From Cupriavidus cauae (GTDB lineage Bacteria > Pseudomonadota > Gammaproteobacteria > Burkholderiales > Burkholderiaceae): a stretch of DNA of 64,000 bases. Shown piece by piece: positions 45,659 to 59,770 of the stretch. The translations under genes were made by a program, and so were the position numbers. How positions within the stretch are numbered: position 1 is the first letter of the stretch; every line of letters begins with the position of its first letter. The stretch spans positions 1 to 64,000 of the forward strand of contig NZ_VWRN01000023.1 in NCBI RefSeq assembly GCF_008632125.1. The letters are read 5' to 3'. Below the pieces are notes generated by a model. That model saw nothing but the letters and a program-made list of their open reading frames with translations, ran no database searches and was not told the DNA's origin.

Positions 45659-47002
45659 TCAGGTCGCCAGCGCGTCGGCCAGCTTGCGGGCCGCCTGTTC
45701 GGCGGTCTCGGCCTGTTCGGCCTCGACCATCACCCGCACCACCGGCTCCGTGCCGGAAGCGCGGATCAGCACCCGGCCCTTGCCGGCCAGCGCCGGCTCG
45801 ATCTCGGCGCGCGCGGCCTGCAGGCCGGCGTGGTTCTGCCAGTCGAAGCCCTTCTGCACGCGCACATTGATCAGCGTCTGCGGGAACAGCGACACGCCGT
45901 CGAGCAGCTGGGCCAGCGTCTTGCCGCTGCGGCGAAGCGCCGCCAGCACCTGCAGGCCCGACACGATACCGTCGCCCGTCGAGTGACGATCCAGGCACAA
46001 CAAGTGGCCGGAGCCCTCGCCGCCCAGCGTCCAGCCGCGCTTGCCCAGCTCTTCAAGCACGTAGCGGTCGCCAACCTTGGCCCGTACGAATTGGACGCCC
46101 TGGCGTTGCAGGGCCAGTTCGACCGCCATATTGGTCATCAGCGTGCCGACCACGCCGGGGACGCTTTGTCCGCAGGCGATGCGGTCCTGCACGATCGCGT
46201 ACAGCAGCTCGTCGCCGTTGTAGAGCCGGCCGTCGGCGTCGACCACCTGCAGCCGGTCGGCGTCGCCGTCGAAGGCCAGGCCGAGGTCCGCACCCTGGGC
46301 CTTGACGGCCTCGACCAGCTTGTCGGGCGCGGTGGCGCCGTGGCCGTCATTGATGTTGCGGCCATTGGGCTGGTTGCCGATCGACACCACGTCGGCGCCC
46401 AGCTCGTGGAACACGTGCGGCGCGATGTGGTAGGCGGCGCCATGCGCGCAGTCGACCACCAGCTTCAGGCCGTGCAGGTCCCGGTCGTACGGGAAGGTGC
46501 TCTTGCAGAACTCGATGTAGCGGCCTGCCGCATCGTCGATCCGGCGGGCGCGGCCCAGCTGGTCGGACGGCACGCAATGCATCGGCGCCTCAAGCTCGGC
46601 CTCGATCGCCAGTTCGACCTCGTCGGGCAGCTTGTCGCCCGTGGCCGAGAAGAACTTGATGCCGTTGTCGTGATACGGATTGTGGCTGGCCGAAATGACC
46701 ACACCAGCGGCCAGGCGCAGCGCGCGGGTCAGATAGGCGATGCCCGGCGTCGGCAGCGGACCGGTCAGCAGCACATGGACACCGGCCGCGGTAAAGCCCG
46801 CCTCCAGCGCGGCCTCCAGCATGTAGCCGGAGATCCGCGTGTCCTTGCCGATCAGCACCGTGGGCTTGCCCTGCGCGCTCGGCTGGCCAAGCGCCAGCAC
46901 GCGTCCGGCCGCATAGCCGAGCCGCATCACGAAGTCCGGCGTGATCGGCGCCTCGCCGACCCTGCCGCGCACGCCATCGGTGCCGAAATATTTACGTGTC
47001 AT
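45659..47002 (-). CDS. glmM: Phosphoglucosamine mutase
   Basis: Converts glucosamine-6-phosphate to glucosamine-1-phosphate for peptidoglycan and lipid A precursors. It has 447 residues from ATG 47002, which has GGGAGA upstream. The start is [14 protein letters not shown], the phosphoserine loop is ISASHNP (Ser106), the Mg2+ loop is DGDADR and the C-terminal phosphate-binding loop is [11 protein letters not shown]. It is the last gene after folP (85 bp gap), the usual folP-glmM order, and is closed by a terminator. Confidence 0.97.
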   Translation of the reverse strand: MTRKYFGTDGVRGRVGEAPITPDFVMRLGYAAGRVLALGQPSAQGKPTVLIGKDTRISGYMLEAALEAGFTAAGVHVLLTGPLPTPGIAYLTRALRLAAGVVISASHNPYHDNGIKFFSATGDKLPDEVELAIEAELEAPMHCVPSDQLGRARRIDDAAGRYIEFCKSTFPYDRDLHGLKLVVDCAHGAAYHIAPHVFHELGADVVSIGNQPNGRNINDGHGATAPDKLVEAVKAQGADLGLAFDGDADRLQVVDADGRLYNGDELLYAIVQDRIACGQSVPGVVGTLMTNMAVELALQRQGVQFVRAKVGDRYVLEELGKRGWTLGGEGSGHLLCLDRHSTGDGIVSGLQVLAALRRSGKTLAQLLDGVSLFPQTLINVRVQKGFDWQNHAGLQAARAEIEPALAGKGRVLIRASGTEPVVRVMVEAEQAETAEQAARKLADALAT

Positions 47003-47087
47003 CCGATCGTTCTCCCTGTTCTGATTCGGGTTCAGGTGTTTGCGTTGTGAGGGGGTTCGCGGTGTTGCGGCGATGCAGTGCCCGGGC

Positions 47088-47954
47088 TCAGGCCGCGGCA
47101 TCCACGCGCTGTTGCCGCACGGCCCACCAGGTCTTGATCGCATCGACCGACGCCTGCACATCGTGCACGCGCACGATATAGGCGCCGCGTTCGGCCGCGC
47201 ACACAGCCGCGGCGATGCTGGCCGCGACGCGCTCCCGCGGCGGCCGTCCGCCAAGGATCGCGCCGAGCGTCGATTTGCGCGACAGCCCTGCCAGCAGCGG
47301 CAGGCCATCGACGGCCAGCTGCGGCAGTTCGCCGAGCAGGCGCAGATTATGATCCGCGGTCTTGCCGAAGCCAAAGCCCGGGTCGAGCACGATGCGGCTG
47401 TCGTCGATGCCGGCCGCGCGCAGCGCATCGACCCGCTCGCGCAGGAAACCGCGGACCTCTCCGATCACGTCGTCGTAGTGCGGGGCCTCCTGCATCGTCT
47501 GCGGGTCGCGCTGCATGTGCATCACGCATAGTCCCGCATTGCCCGCCTCGGCTGCCGCCACGGCCTCGAGCGCGCCCGGCATGCGCAGGCCCCAGATGTC
47601 GTTGATCAGGTCGGCGCCGGCCGCCAGCGCGGCGCGCATGGTCTCGGGCTTGTAGGTATCGATCGACAGCGGCTTGCCGCAGTCGCGCAGCGCCTCGACG
47701 ACGGGCAGCACGCGCGCCAGCTCCTGCTCCAGCGGAAGCGACGCCGAGCCTGGCCGGCTCGATTCGCCGCCGATATCGATGATGTCCACGCCCTCGGCGA
47801 TCATCTGCTCGGCATGCCGCAGCGCCGCGTCGCGGCTCGCATGCTGGCCGCCGTCGGAGAACGAGTCCGGCGTCACGTTGAGAATGCCCATGACCAGCGG
47901 GCGGCGGTCGCGTGCAAAGCGATAGCGCCCGCACTGGAAATACGAGGTCGACAA
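47088..47954 (-). CDS. folP: Dihydropteroate synthase
   Basis: Condenses p-aminobenzoate with dihydropterin pyrophosphate in folate synthesis; the sulfonamide target. The TIM-barrel motifs [26 protein letters not shown] and AGLSRKS are present. I start at TTG 47954, giving 288 residues beginning [17 protein letters not shown] lies 8 bases upstream and relatives begin at this point. An in-frame GTG at 48008 would add 18 residues but has no ribosome binding site. It is downstream of ftsH beyond an intrinsic terminator, so it may have its own promoter. Confidence 0.93.
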   Translation of the reverse strand: MSTSYFQCGRYRFARDRRPLVMGILNVTPDSFSDGGQHASRDAALRHAEQMIAEGVDIIDIGGESSRPGSASLPLEQELARVLPVVEALRDCGKPLSIDTYKPETMRAALAAGADLINDIWGLRMPGALEAVAAAEAGNAGLCVMHMQRDPQTMQEAPHYDDVIGEVRGFLRERVDALRAAGIDDSRIVLDPGFGFGKTADHNLRLLGELPQLAVDGLPLLAGLSRKSTLGAILGGRPPRERVAASIAAAVCAAERGAYIVRVHDVQASVDAIKTWWAVRQQRVDAAA

Positions 47955-48023
47955 GTTGCGGTCCTGGATAAGCGGGGAAGGAATATGCGGGGACGTCGGG
48001 CGAGGCACGTGGCGCGGAAAGTC

Positions 48024-48059
48024 GGGACGAAAGCCGGGACCAAAGCCGGCACGACAGTC
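48024..48059. repeat. Three 12-bp repeats between folP and ftsH
   Basis: Units gggacgaaagcc, gggaccaaagcc and ggcacgacagtc lie in tandem, with a related ggggacgaaaaaagcc merging into the ftsH terminator. Confidence 0.6.
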
Positions 48060-48069
48060 GGGGACGAAA

Positions 48070-48097
48070 AAAGCCGGTGCCCTGGGGCACCGGCTTT
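48070..48097 (-). terminator. Terminator after ftsH
   Basis: AAAGCCGGTGCCC / GGGCACCGGCTTT forms a 13-bp near-perfect stem. The minus strand continues with T residues (six T in total), 70 bp after the ftsH stop. Confidence 0.88.
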
Positions 48098-48166
48098 GCG
48101 AGGCTCAGCGCGTGACGCGCAGCGCTGCCATCATCCTTTGACTGGACAGTCCCGGACGGTCCCGGA

Positions 48167-50050
<1,884 letters not shown>

Positions 50051-50300
50051 GGCCGAACTCCTTTGCGAATGCCTTGCCAACGATAGCTGCATTGCATTGT
50101 AATGCAGCGCCGCCCCGGGGGGCGAAAAGCGTCCCTATCGGACCGATAGCGATAGCGCCAGCGGCCGACAGCCCGTAGGCCAATGCGGGACGACACTCAG
50201 ACCGGCAACGGCTCAAATGGTGCCCGGCTTCGGGTCCATGGGCAGTGCCCGGCCCCCGTGCCGGGCGGTCCGGCGGCTTCCGCCACGCAGCCGGGCAACT

Positions 50301-50966
50301 TCAGCCCGGCGACTTCAGGTGGCGCCCCAGAATGAAGGTTTCGGAGGACTTGTCCCGCGAGGCCTTCGGCTTGCGCTTGGCGACCACCTTGAACTGGCGC
50401 TTGAACTTTTCGACGATCTGGCTGTAGCCGCTGCCGTGGAAGCACTTTACCAGCAACGCGCCATCGGGTTTCAGATGGGCCTGGGCGAATTCGAGCGCCA
50501 GGTCGCACAGATATTCGATGCGCGCCGCATCGGCCGAGGCCACACCGGACAAATTGGGGGCCATATCGGACAAAACAAGGTCGATCTTGTTGCCGCCGGA
50601 GGCCTCCAGCACGATCTGCTCGAGCTGGCGGAACACCGCCTCCTCGCGGAAGTCGCCCTGGATGAAGGTCACGTCGGCGACCGGCTCCATCGGCAGCAGG
50701 TCGATCGCGACCACCGCCCCGTCGATATGCCCTTCCCGCGCCCGGGGCGAGGCCGCCAGCTTGTTGCGCACATACTGGCTCCAGCTGCCCGGCGCCGCGC
50801 CCAGGTCGACGATGACCTGCCCCGGCTGGATCAGCTTGTCCTGCTCGTCAATCTCCTTGAGCTTGTAGGCCGCGCGCGCGCGATAGCCTTCGCGCTGCGC
50901 CAGCTTGACGTAGGGATCGTTGATATGGTCGTGCAGCCACGACTGCCTGAACTTGTTCTTGGCCAT
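50301..50966 (-). CDS. rlmE: 23S rRNA (uridine-2'-O-)-methyltransferase
   Basis: Methylates U2552 of 23S rRNA late in 50S assembly (FtsJ/RrmJ). It has 221 residues from ATG 50966 ([20 protein letters not shown]). The SAM-binding motif [12 protein letters not shown] and the catalytic K-D-K-E set are visible ([36 protein letters not shown]). It precedes ftsH by 250 bp and is divergent from yhbY, the standard arrangement. Confidence 0.96.
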   Translation of the reverse strand: MAKNKFRQSWLHDHINDPYVKLAQREGYRARAAYKLKEIDEQDKLIQPGQVIVDLGAAPGSWSQYVRNKLAASPRAREGHIDGAVVAIDLLPMEPVADVTFIQGDFREEAVFRQLEQIVLEASGGNKIDLVLSDMAPNLSGVASADAARIEYLCDLALEFAQAHLKPDGALLVKCFHGSGYSQIVEKFKRQFKVVAKRKPKASRDKSSETFILGRHLKSPG

Positions 50967-51114
50967 TTCTCGTGATTTCGCCGCCAGACCGTGACGGTTT
51001 GACGGATAATACGCGCCGTTGCGACGCCCTTGCGACGTAAGAGGCCCTACCGGCCGCATTTCCAGCCGACTTCGCAGCCGCCTTTACCGGCGTCGCCCCT
51101 ATTCCTGCCTGACT

Positions 51115-51615
51115 ATGCCTGCCCTTCAATTGAATCCCGCCCAGCGCTCCGAACTCCGCTCCCGTGCCCACGGCCTGAACCCGGTCGTGATGATCGGCGC
51201 CGAGGGGCTGACCCGTGCCGTCCTGGCCGAGATCGACCGCAGCCTTGCGGCCCACGAACTGATCAAGATCCGCGTGTTCGGCGACGAGCGCGACACCCGC
51301 ATCGCCATCTACGAAGCCATTTGCGATGAACTCGGCGCCGCCCCGATCCAGCACATCGGCAAGCTGCTGGTGGTCTGGCGTCCCGGCCCCGCGCGGCTCA
51401 AGGAGAACCAGCCGCAGGACCTCGGCCGCATGGCGCCGGCTCGCCGCGGCGCGGCACCGCGCACCGTCACGGTGCGCAAGCCCGCCGCCAAGCCGGGCGG
51501 CCGCCCGACCCGCAACGAGGTGCGCGTGCTCGGCAACGAGCGCGTGACCGCCGGCGGCAACGTCAAGCGCGCCCGCAGCCGCCAGGCCAGCCAGAAAAAG
51601 AAGTCGCTGGGCTGA
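51115..51615 (+). CDS. yhbY: YhbY-type CRM-domain RNA-binding protein
   Basis: The CRS1-YhbY domain binds pre-50S ribosomal RNA. In the 166-residue protein the CRM domain occupies residues 1-100 (LNPAQRSELRSRAHGLNPVV, GAEGLT for the GxxG loop, HELIKIRVFG, GKLLVVWRP). The C-terminal 65 residues are basic and Arg/Lys/Pro-rich, a tail absent from E. coli YhbY (97 residues). It is divergent from rlmE, consistent with a ribosome-assembly role. Confidence 0.92.
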   Translation: MPALQLNPAQRSELRSRAHGLNPVVMIGAEGLTRAVLAEIDRSLAAHELIKIRVFGDERDTRIAIYEAICDELGAAPIQHIGKLLVVWRPGPARLKENQPQDLGRMAPARRGAAPRTVTVRKPAAKPGGRPTRNEVRVLGNERVTAGGNVKRARSRQASQKKKSLG

Positions 51616-51628
51616 TCGGTGCCGTGCA

Positions 51629-51653
51629 CCCCTCTCCCGCAAGCGGAGAGGGG
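51629..51653. repeat. REP-like hairpin after yhbY
   Basis: CCCCTCTCCCGCAAGCGGAG plus AGGGG forms a perfect GC-rich hairpin between convergent yhbY and the DUF4149 gene. On the plus strand it is followed by A residues rather than T, so it is not a canonical terminator for yhbY. Related to the element at 44266. Confidence 0.6.
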
Positions 51654-51682
51654 CAAAAAAACCGCCCAGCGGGGAAGTCCCT

Positions 51683-52210
51683 TCAGTCCTCCGCCACGGT
51701 GCGCCGGCCGGCGAGACGCCAGACCAGCACCAGCGCCAGCACGCTCTGCAGCAGATAGAAGGCGCTCGAGATGCCGTGCAGCATGCCGAAGCGCGCGCGG
51801 AACGGCGACTCGGACACGCCGAGCCCCATCGCCTGCGCCTTGTGCCGCAGGCTCTCCATGAAGGGCTGCAGCCCGAAATACCCAATCAGCACGCAGCACA
51901 GCATGCCGAGCACCAGCCAGCGCAGCGCCCGGTAGCGCGTGGCGCCGCGCCGGATCATTACGTTGCACAGCACCAGCTGCAGCACGCCGATCACCACGCC
52001 GAGCACGGCCTCGGTGCGGAACAGCTGCCCCGCCAGCATGCCGGCCATTTCGCGGCTCGGCAGCACGGCAAACAGCGTGGGAGCGACCAGATAGCCGATC
52101 GTCCAGAGGCTGCCGGCCCAGATCACCGTCAGCAGCAGGAACAGCCGGTGGGGCAGCAGCGGCTGGCCGGCGGACGCCGGGCCCGGCAGCGGGGAGGACG
52201 GCGAGACCAC
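51683..52210 (-). CDS. DUF4149 membrane protein
   Basis: Integral membrane protein of unknown function, 175 residues with four hydrophobic helices (LFLLLTVIWAGSLWTIGYLV; LGVVIGVLQLVLCNVMI; LVLGMLCCVLIGYFGLQPFM; FYLLQSVLALVLVWRL). It belongs to the TMEM205-like DUF4149 family. GTG 52210 is preferred because it lies just after the greA stop with GAGG upstream; a longer ATG form (52291) would overlap greA by 68 bp. The gene regularly follows greA in this lineage, but no role is known. Confidence 0.85.
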   Translation of the reverse strand: MVSPSSPLPGPASAGQPLLPHRLFLLLTVIWAGSLWTIGYLVAPTLFAVLPSREMAGMLAGQLFRTEAVLGVVIGVLQLVLCNVMIRRGATRYRALRWLVLGMLCCVLIGYFGLQPFMESLRHKAQAMGLGVSESPFRARFGMLHGISSAFYLLQSVLALVLVWRLAGRRTVAED

Positions 52211-52223
52211 GGCGCGCGCCGCC

Positions 52224-52700
52224 TCAGATGTAGCGGACGGTGATGACTTCGTACTCGCGCTCGCCCCCGGGGGCCAGCACGGTTGCGACATCGCCCTCGA
52301 ACTTGCCGATCAGCGCCCGCGCGATCGGCGAGCTGACGGAGATCTTGCCGCTGTCGAGATCGGCTTCGTCCTCGCCGACGATCTGATAGCGGACCGACTT
52401 GCCCGACTCCAGGTCTTCCAGGTCGACGGTGGCGCCGAACACGATACGGCCATCGGTGTCGAGCTGGGTGGGATCGATGATCTGCGCGGCCGACAGCTTG
52501 GCCTCCACTTCCTGGATGCGGCCCTCGATAAAGGCCTGCTTTTCCTTGGCTGCGTCGTATTCCGCGTTTTCCGACAGATCGCCCTGCGCGCGCGCCTCGG
52601 CGATGGCATTGATCACCGCGGGACGTTCGACGGCCTTCAGGCGTTGCAGCTCCGCTTTCAGGAGTTCTGCGCCGCGCTTGGTAATCGGAATGGTGCTCAT
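52224..52700 (-). CDS. greA: Transcription elongation factor GreA
   Basis: Rescues backtracked RNA polymerase by stimulating transcript cleavage. It has 158 residues from ATG 52700 ([18 protein letters not shown]). The N-terminal coiled coil carries the acidic tip [13 protein letters not shown], and the C-terminal FKBP-like domain ends [14 protein letters not shown]. It lies 304 bp downstream of carB on the same strand, with a hairpin between. Confidence 0.97.
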   Translation of the reverse strand: MSTIPITKRGAELLKAELQRLKAVERPAVINAIAEARAQGDLSENAEYDAAKEKQAFIEGRIQEVEAKLSAAQIIDPTQLDTDGRIVFGATVDLEDLESGKSVRYQIVGEDEADLDSGKISVSSPIARALIGKFEGDVATVLAPGGEREYEVITVRYI

Positions 52701-52918
52701 GTCTTCGTCAGGCAAAAAAATGAGCCGCAGCGCAGCGGGCGATGTACGCAGCGGTTTTGCCGGCACACCTCCGCTCAACCGCGGCTTTTAGGTTCGTTGG
52801 TGACTACCAGGGAATATTCGGTAATGCGTTGCGATACCGTTGCAATACCGGATATTGCTTCGTATTGCTTCTTTTTCGGCCGGCAGGCCGCCGAAATTCC
52901 CGTTAGTTTAGGACAAGA

Positions 52919-52946
52919 CGTCCGCCGGCATCAACACCGGCGGACG
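52919..52946 (-). terminator. Likely terminator after carB
   Basis: CGTCCGCCGG / CCGGCGGACG is a perfect 10-bp stem with an 8-base loop, followed on the minus strand by TCTTGTCCT, a weak U tract, 58 bp after the carB stop. Confidence 0.6.
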
Positions 52947-53003
52947 CAGGGGTCCGGCGCATCCGGTCCCGTCAGCCGAACCTGGGCTCGGCTGGGACCG
53001 TGA

Positions 53004-56252
<3,249 letters not shown>

Positions 56253-56319
56253 TGCACGCTCTCTTTGTCGGCCGGTCCGCGCTCGCTGGGAGCAGGCGCA
56301 CCGCGCCGGATATCAATAT

Positions 56320-57030
56320 TCAGTTCAGGGTGGCCGTCGCCAGCTTGGCGCCGAAGCCGATAAACATCGCGCCCACGCCGCTCGCCATGCCGGCCGACAG
56401 CCTGCGCCGGCGGCGGAAGGCCTCGGCCAGCTTCGCGCCGACGAAGATGATGGCGGTCAGGTAGGCGAAGCTGCAGACCTGGCAGACCAGCCCCAGCGCG
56501 GCGAACGACAGCACCGGATAGGCGAACTGCGGATCGACGAACTGGATGAAGAACGAGACGAAGAACAGGATGGCCTTGGGATTCAGCAGGCTGATCAGCA
56601 GCGCCTTGCGGAAGGGGTTGGTCGGGTCGGTGGCCTGCACCGGTCCCTGGCCCTCGCCCTGCCCCGCGCCCTCAACCGCCGCCGCGGCTTGCGCGCCCTT
56701 GCCGTGGCCGGTCCAGCTGCGCAGCGCGCCGCGCAGCATCTGGAAGCCGATCCATGCCAGATAGGCGGCGCCGATGTACTTGATCACGTAGAACAGCCCG
56801 GGGCTGGCCTTGAGCAGCGAGGCCACGCCGGCCGCCGACAGCACCATCAGGATGGCGTCGCCGAGAAACACGCCGCAGGCGCCGCGATAGCCGGCGCGCA
56901 CGCCCCGCTGCGCGGCGACCGACAGCACGTACATCGAATTCGGCCCCGGCAGCAGCACGATGAAGATCGTGCCCAGCAGGTAGGTCCAGAAATCGGTAAT
57001 GCCGAAGGTGGCGTGCATCAGGGCGTTCAT
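56320..57030 (-). CDS. LysE/RhtB-family amino-acid exporter (LeuE-like)
   Basis: Probable amino-acid efflux permease, 236 residues and six membrane helices. The N-terminal signature GTIFIVLLPGPNSMYVLSVA and the LNPKAILFFVSFFIQFV segment are typical of the family, and it resembles leucine exporter LeuE most. A hydrophilic Gly/Ala/Gln-rich insert (about residues 112-130, GKGAQAAAAVEGAGQGEGQG) lies in the central cytoplasmic loop. It sits between carA and carB with 67 and 82 bp gaps, so it is probably co-transcribed with them. Confidence 0.88.
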   Translation of the reverse strand: MNALMHATFGITDFWTYLLGTIFIVLLPGPNSMYVLSVAAQRGVRAGYRGACGVFLGDAILMVLSAAGVASLLKASPGLFYVIKYIGAAYLAWIGFQMLRGALRSWTGHGKGAQAAAAVEGAGQGEGQGPVQATDPTNPFRKALLISLLNPKAILFFVSFFIQFVDPQFAYPVLSFAALGLVCQVCSFAYLTAIIFVGAKLAEAFRRRRRLSAGMASGVGAMFIGFGAKLATATLN

Positions 57031-57048
57031 GGTCGCGATCCTGTCGTC

Positions 57049-57102
57049 GTCTCGTCCGCGTCTTGTCAGCGTCTCGTCCGCGTCTCGTCCGGTCTCGATG
57101 TC
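57049..57102. repeat. 11-bp repeats between carA and the exporter gene
   Basis: Five units near gtctcgtccgc start at 57049, 57060, 57071, 57082 and 57092, with drift in the second and last. They fill the 82-bp gap of the operon. Confidence 0.65.
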
Positions 57103-57112
57103 GAGGTCCGCC

Positions 57113-58249
57113 TTACTGGCGGGCCTCCTCCATCAGCTTCGTGAAGCGGTCGAACAGATAGGCCACGTCGTGCGGGCCGGGCGACGCTTCCGGGTGCCCC
57201 TGGAAGCAGAAGGCCGGCTTGTCGTTCAGCGCGAAGCCCTGCAGCGTGCCGTCGAACAGCGAGACGTGGGTCACGCGCGCGTTGGCCGGCAGCGTCGCGG
57301 CGTCGACCGCAAAGCCGTGGTTCTGCGAGGTGATCACCACGCGGCCGTCATCCAGGTCCTTGACCGGATGGTTGGCGCCGTGGTGGCCGGTCGGCATCTT
57401 GACGGTCTTCGCACCGACGGCCAGGCCCATGATCTGGTGGCCCAGGCAGATGCCGAAGGTCGGGATGCCGCGCTGCAGGAATTCCTGCGTGGCGCGGATC
57501 GCGTAGTCGCACGGCTCGGGATCGCCCGGGCCGTTGGCCAGGAAAATGCCGTCCGGCTTGTAGGCCAGCGCGTCGGCGGCGGTCGACTGGGCCGGCAGCA
57601 CCGTGATGCGGCAGCCGCGCTGGGCCAGCATCCGCAGGATGTTGAACTTGACGCCGTAGTCGAACGCGACCACGTGGAAACGCGGGTTCTCCAGCTTGCC
57701 GTAGCCGCGTTCCAGCGCCCACTCGGTCTGGTTCCACTCGTACGGCTCCTTGACCGACACGACCTTGGCCAGGTCCATGCCGGCCAGGCCCGGGAACGAG
57801 CGCGCCAGGTCGATGGCCTTCTGCGCGTTGTCCTCGCCGGCCAGGATGCAGCCGTTCTGCGCACCCTTCTCGCGCAGGATGCGGGTCAGCTTGCGGGTGT
57901 CGATGCCGGCAATGGCGGGCACCTTCTCCTGCTTCAGGTAGTGCGGCAGCGTGTGCTGCTTGCGGAAGTTCGAGGCGAGCAGCGGCAGATCCTTGATGAT
58001 CAGGCCGGCGGCATGGACTTTGGTGGCTTCGACATCCTCGGAATTGACGCCGACATTGCCGATATGCGGATACGTCAGCGTGACGATCTGCCGCGAATAG
58101 CTCGGGTCGGTGAGGATTTCCTGGTAACCGGTCAGCGCGGTGTTGAACACCACTTCGCCGATGGTATGGCCGGAGGCGCCGATGGAATAGCCACGAAAGA
58201 CCGTGCCGTCTGCTAGCGCAAGGATGGCGGGCGGAAAAGACGGTAACAC
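57113..58249 (-). CDS. carA: Carbamoyl-phosphate synthase small subunit
   Basis: Glutamine amidotransferase subunit supplying ammonia to CarB. It has 378 residues from GTG 58249 ([15 protein letters not shown]), chosen because AGGAG lies 7 bases upstream and the family begins here; a longer ATG frame from 58405 would run into the promoter region. The class I glutaminase domain has GICLGHQ with the nucleophile Cys (about 266) and GHPEASPGP with the catalytic His/Glu. First gene of carA-exporter-carB. Confidence 0.97.
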   Translation of the reverse strand: MLPSFPPAILALADGTVFRGYSIGASGHTIGEVVFNTALTGYQEILTDPSYSRQIVTLTYPHIGNVGVNSEDVEATKVHAAGLIIKDLPLLASNFRKQHTLPHYLKQEKVPAIAGIDTRKLTRILREKGAQNGCILAGEDNAQKAIDLARSFPGLAGMDLAKVVSVKEPYEWNQTEWALERGYGKLENPRFHVVAFDYGVKFNILRMLAQRGCRITVLPAQSTAADALAYKPDGIFLANGPGDPEPCDYAIRATQEFLQRGIPTFGICLGHQIMGLAVGAKTVKMPTGHHGANHPVKDLDDGRVVITSQNHGFAVDAATLPANARVTHVSLFDGTLQGFALNDKPAFCFQGHPEASPGPHDVAYLFDRFTKLMEEARQ

Positions 58250-58502
58250 GGGTAGGCTCCTGCTGGATTCACCCCGTGACCGACCTCTCTCGACGCCTCG
58301 TGCCCCGAATCTGACGGCGAGCGCACCGGCGGCGAGCCGGGGCTGTCGGGCCGGCTGCGCGGGATTCGGCGTGGGGGCGGCGAAGGTGTCGACGGCGATC
58401 GGCACGGCGCTCCGGGGCGAATCCGCAGGGCAGCGGTCAGGGCGGCGGAAGGTGGAATGCGGTTGGCGCTAGGGTGAAGGGTTCTGAAAGCGAAACTTTC
58501 GG

Positions 58503-58531
58503 ATTCTACCTCACGCCGGCCAATTTCTCAA
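58503..58531 (-). promoter_or_regulatory. Promoter of carA
   Basis: Minus strand TTGAGA (58531-58526) and TAGAAT (58508-58503) with an exact 17-bp spacer. It is about 250 bp upstream of the carA start, directly after the hairpin that closes the upstream catabolic cluster. Confidence 0.75.
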
Positions 58532-58552
58532 GTTTTCAAGGACTTGCGTATG

Positions 58553-58578
58553 CCGGGGGAGGGATTTCCCTCCCCCGG
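58553..58578 (-). terminator. Hairpin closing the aryl-CoA cluster
   Basis: CCGGGGGAGGGA / TCCCTCCCCCGG is a perfect 12-bp stem with a 2-base loop, 22 bp after the stop of the Rid-family gene. No U tract follows, so it may act with Rho or only protect the 3' end. Confidence 0.5.
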
Positions 58579-58600
58579 TTACGTGATGCGAGCGCCAGTA

Positions 58601-59110
58601 TCACGCTGTCGCGGGCACGGTCGGCGGCACCACGGCTGTCACTTCGATCTCGACCCGGGCGCGCGGTTCGATCAGGTCCGCGACCTCGACCGCGGTCATG
58701 GCCGGAAAGTGGCGCCCGATGATCTGGCGATAGTGTTTGCCGATGGCGGGATAGGCGGCGACATATTCCGCCTTGTCCTTCACATACCAGGTCATTCGGG
58801 CGATATGCTCGGGCCGCGCGCCGCCCTGCTCCAGGATCGCGACCACATTGCGCAGCGCCTGGGCCGTCTGCTCGGCGAAGTCGTCGCTTTCGAATTCGCA
58901 CTGGCCGTTCCAGCCGATCTGGCCGCCGACGAAGATCAGCCGGCTGCCGGCCTGGAATTCGGTCAGGATGCCGTTGGCATAGCCGCGCGGCGCGGCCCAG
59001 CCCGGGGGCTGCAGCACGGCCATCGGCTCGCCCCGCTCGGCGGCGGTGGCGGTCTTCGCGGTGTTCGCACTGGTCGAGGATTTGGCGGCAGGCGCCACGA
59101 TATCGTTCAT
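58601..59110 (-). CDS. Rid (YjgF/YER057c/UK114) family protein lacking the RidA arginine
   Basis: The 169-residue protein has a Ser/Thr/Ala-rich N-terminal extension of 29 residues before MAVLQPPGW; the Met at 30 is an alternative start. The chorismate-mutase-like Rid core contains RLIFVGGQIGWN and VVAILEQGGARPEHIARMTWYV. RidA deaminases have Arg in FPARSCVEV; here the same place reads FPAMTAVEV (Met138). By family knowledge, Rid members without this Arg do not hydrolyse 2-aminoacrylate, so its reaction is open. Last gene of the cluster, 13 bp after the thioesterase; a role on an imine or CoA intermediate is inference. Confidence 0.85.
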   Translation of the reverse strand: MNDIVAPAAKSSTSANTAKTATAAERGEPMAVLQPPGWAAPRGYANGILTEFQAGSRLIFVGGQIGWNGQCEFESDDFAEQTAQALRNVVAILEQGGARPEHIARMTWYVKDKAEYVAAYPAIGKHYRQIIGRHFPAMTAVEVADLIEPRARVEIEVTAVVPPTVPATA

Positions 59111-59122
59111 AGCTTGGACTCG

Positions 59123-59770
59123 TCAGGAATTCGATGAAGTAGAGGCCGAGATGGCCGAGGCGGCGGAGGTGCCCTCTGCGGCCGAACTGCGCGCTGTGGT
59201 CGAAGCGGCCGATGTGGCCGATGTGGCCGATGTGGCCGATGTGGCCGATGTGGCCGATGTGGCCGATGTAGCCGATGTGGCCGATTTGGCCGAGCTGCCC
59301 GTTGCGGTCGCTGTGGCCGATGCGGCTTCGGCCGCTTCGTCGACGAAGCGGGCCATCGCCTCGCGCACCGGCGCGGGAAAGGGCCGCGGCGCCATGCGGG
59401 CCGTATCGACGCAGACCAGGCGCTGACTGAATTCGACGCGCAGGTCCGCCCGCCGGTCGGCTTCCGCGCCGAGAAAACACACTCGCAGCGTGCAGCTGGA
59501 ACTGCCCAGCCGCGTCACCGCCAGCTCGCGCGTCAGCACCTCGCCCATCCGGCTCGGCGCGACGAAGCGGCACTGCAGGTCCGCGGTCGGCACGCCGGCA
59601 TGGTCGGCGCCGTGCATGCGCTCGAACGGCCAGTCGAGCGCCTCGCGAAACCAGTCTTCGACCAGATCGTTCAGCATCTCGAAATAGCGCGGAAAGAACA
59701 CGATGCCGGCGGCGTCGCAGTCCTTGAAGCGCACCCGCACCGTGTTGCGAAAGCTCGCGGCTGCCGTCAT
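59123..59770 (-). CDS. 4-hydroxybenzoyl-CoA-thioesterase-family acyl-CoA thioesterase
   Basis: Hotdog-fold hydrolase of an acyl- or aryl-CoA. Residues 1-140 are the domain, with the active-site segment [18 protein letters not shown] (Asp of the DCDxxGxxFxPRY motif at about 19). After residue 145 the protein is a low-complexity Ser/Ala/Thr tail with about nine ATS units, encoded by the 9-bp array at 59208-59288. Total 215 residues against about 140 for typical members, so the tail is an addition. ATG 59770 overlaps the ligase stop (ATGA), indicating coupling. Confidence 0.85.
   Translation of the reverse strand: MTAAASFRNTVRVRFKDCDAAGIVFFPRYFEMLNDLVEDWFREALDWPFERMHGADHAGVPTADLQCRFVAPSRMGEVLTRELAVTRLGSSSCTLRVCFLGAEADRRADLRVEFSQRLVCVDTARMAPRPFPAPVREAMARFVDEAAEAASATATATGSSAKSATSATSATSATSATSATSATSATSAASTTARSSAAEGTSAASAISASTSSNS
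59208..59288 (-). repeat. Nine-copy 9-bp repeat in the thioesterase tail
   Basis: Nine consecutive units of gccgatgtg (two copies with one change) encode Ala-Thr-Ser repeats on the minus strand. The near identity of the copies suggests recent expansion. Indels keep the frame. Confidence 0.9.

Larger units (their letters stand above)
58250..58600. other. carA upstream region
   Basis: 351-bp gap holding the carA promoter (58503-58531) with a leader of about 245 bp, and a perfect 12-bp hairpin (58553-58578). Open frames in the leader are GC artefacts. A long leader is common for car genes, where pyrimidine or arginine control acts, but I see no ARG box. Confidence 0.5.

Noticed and set aside
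51629-51653. Intrinsic terminator of yhbY
   Set aside because: The hairpin is perfect but is followed by A residues on the plus strand, not T; classed as a REP-like hairpin.
59046-59426. Ala-Asp-Val repeat protein on the plus strand
   Set aside because: It is the antisense reading of the 9-bp array in the thioesterase gene.
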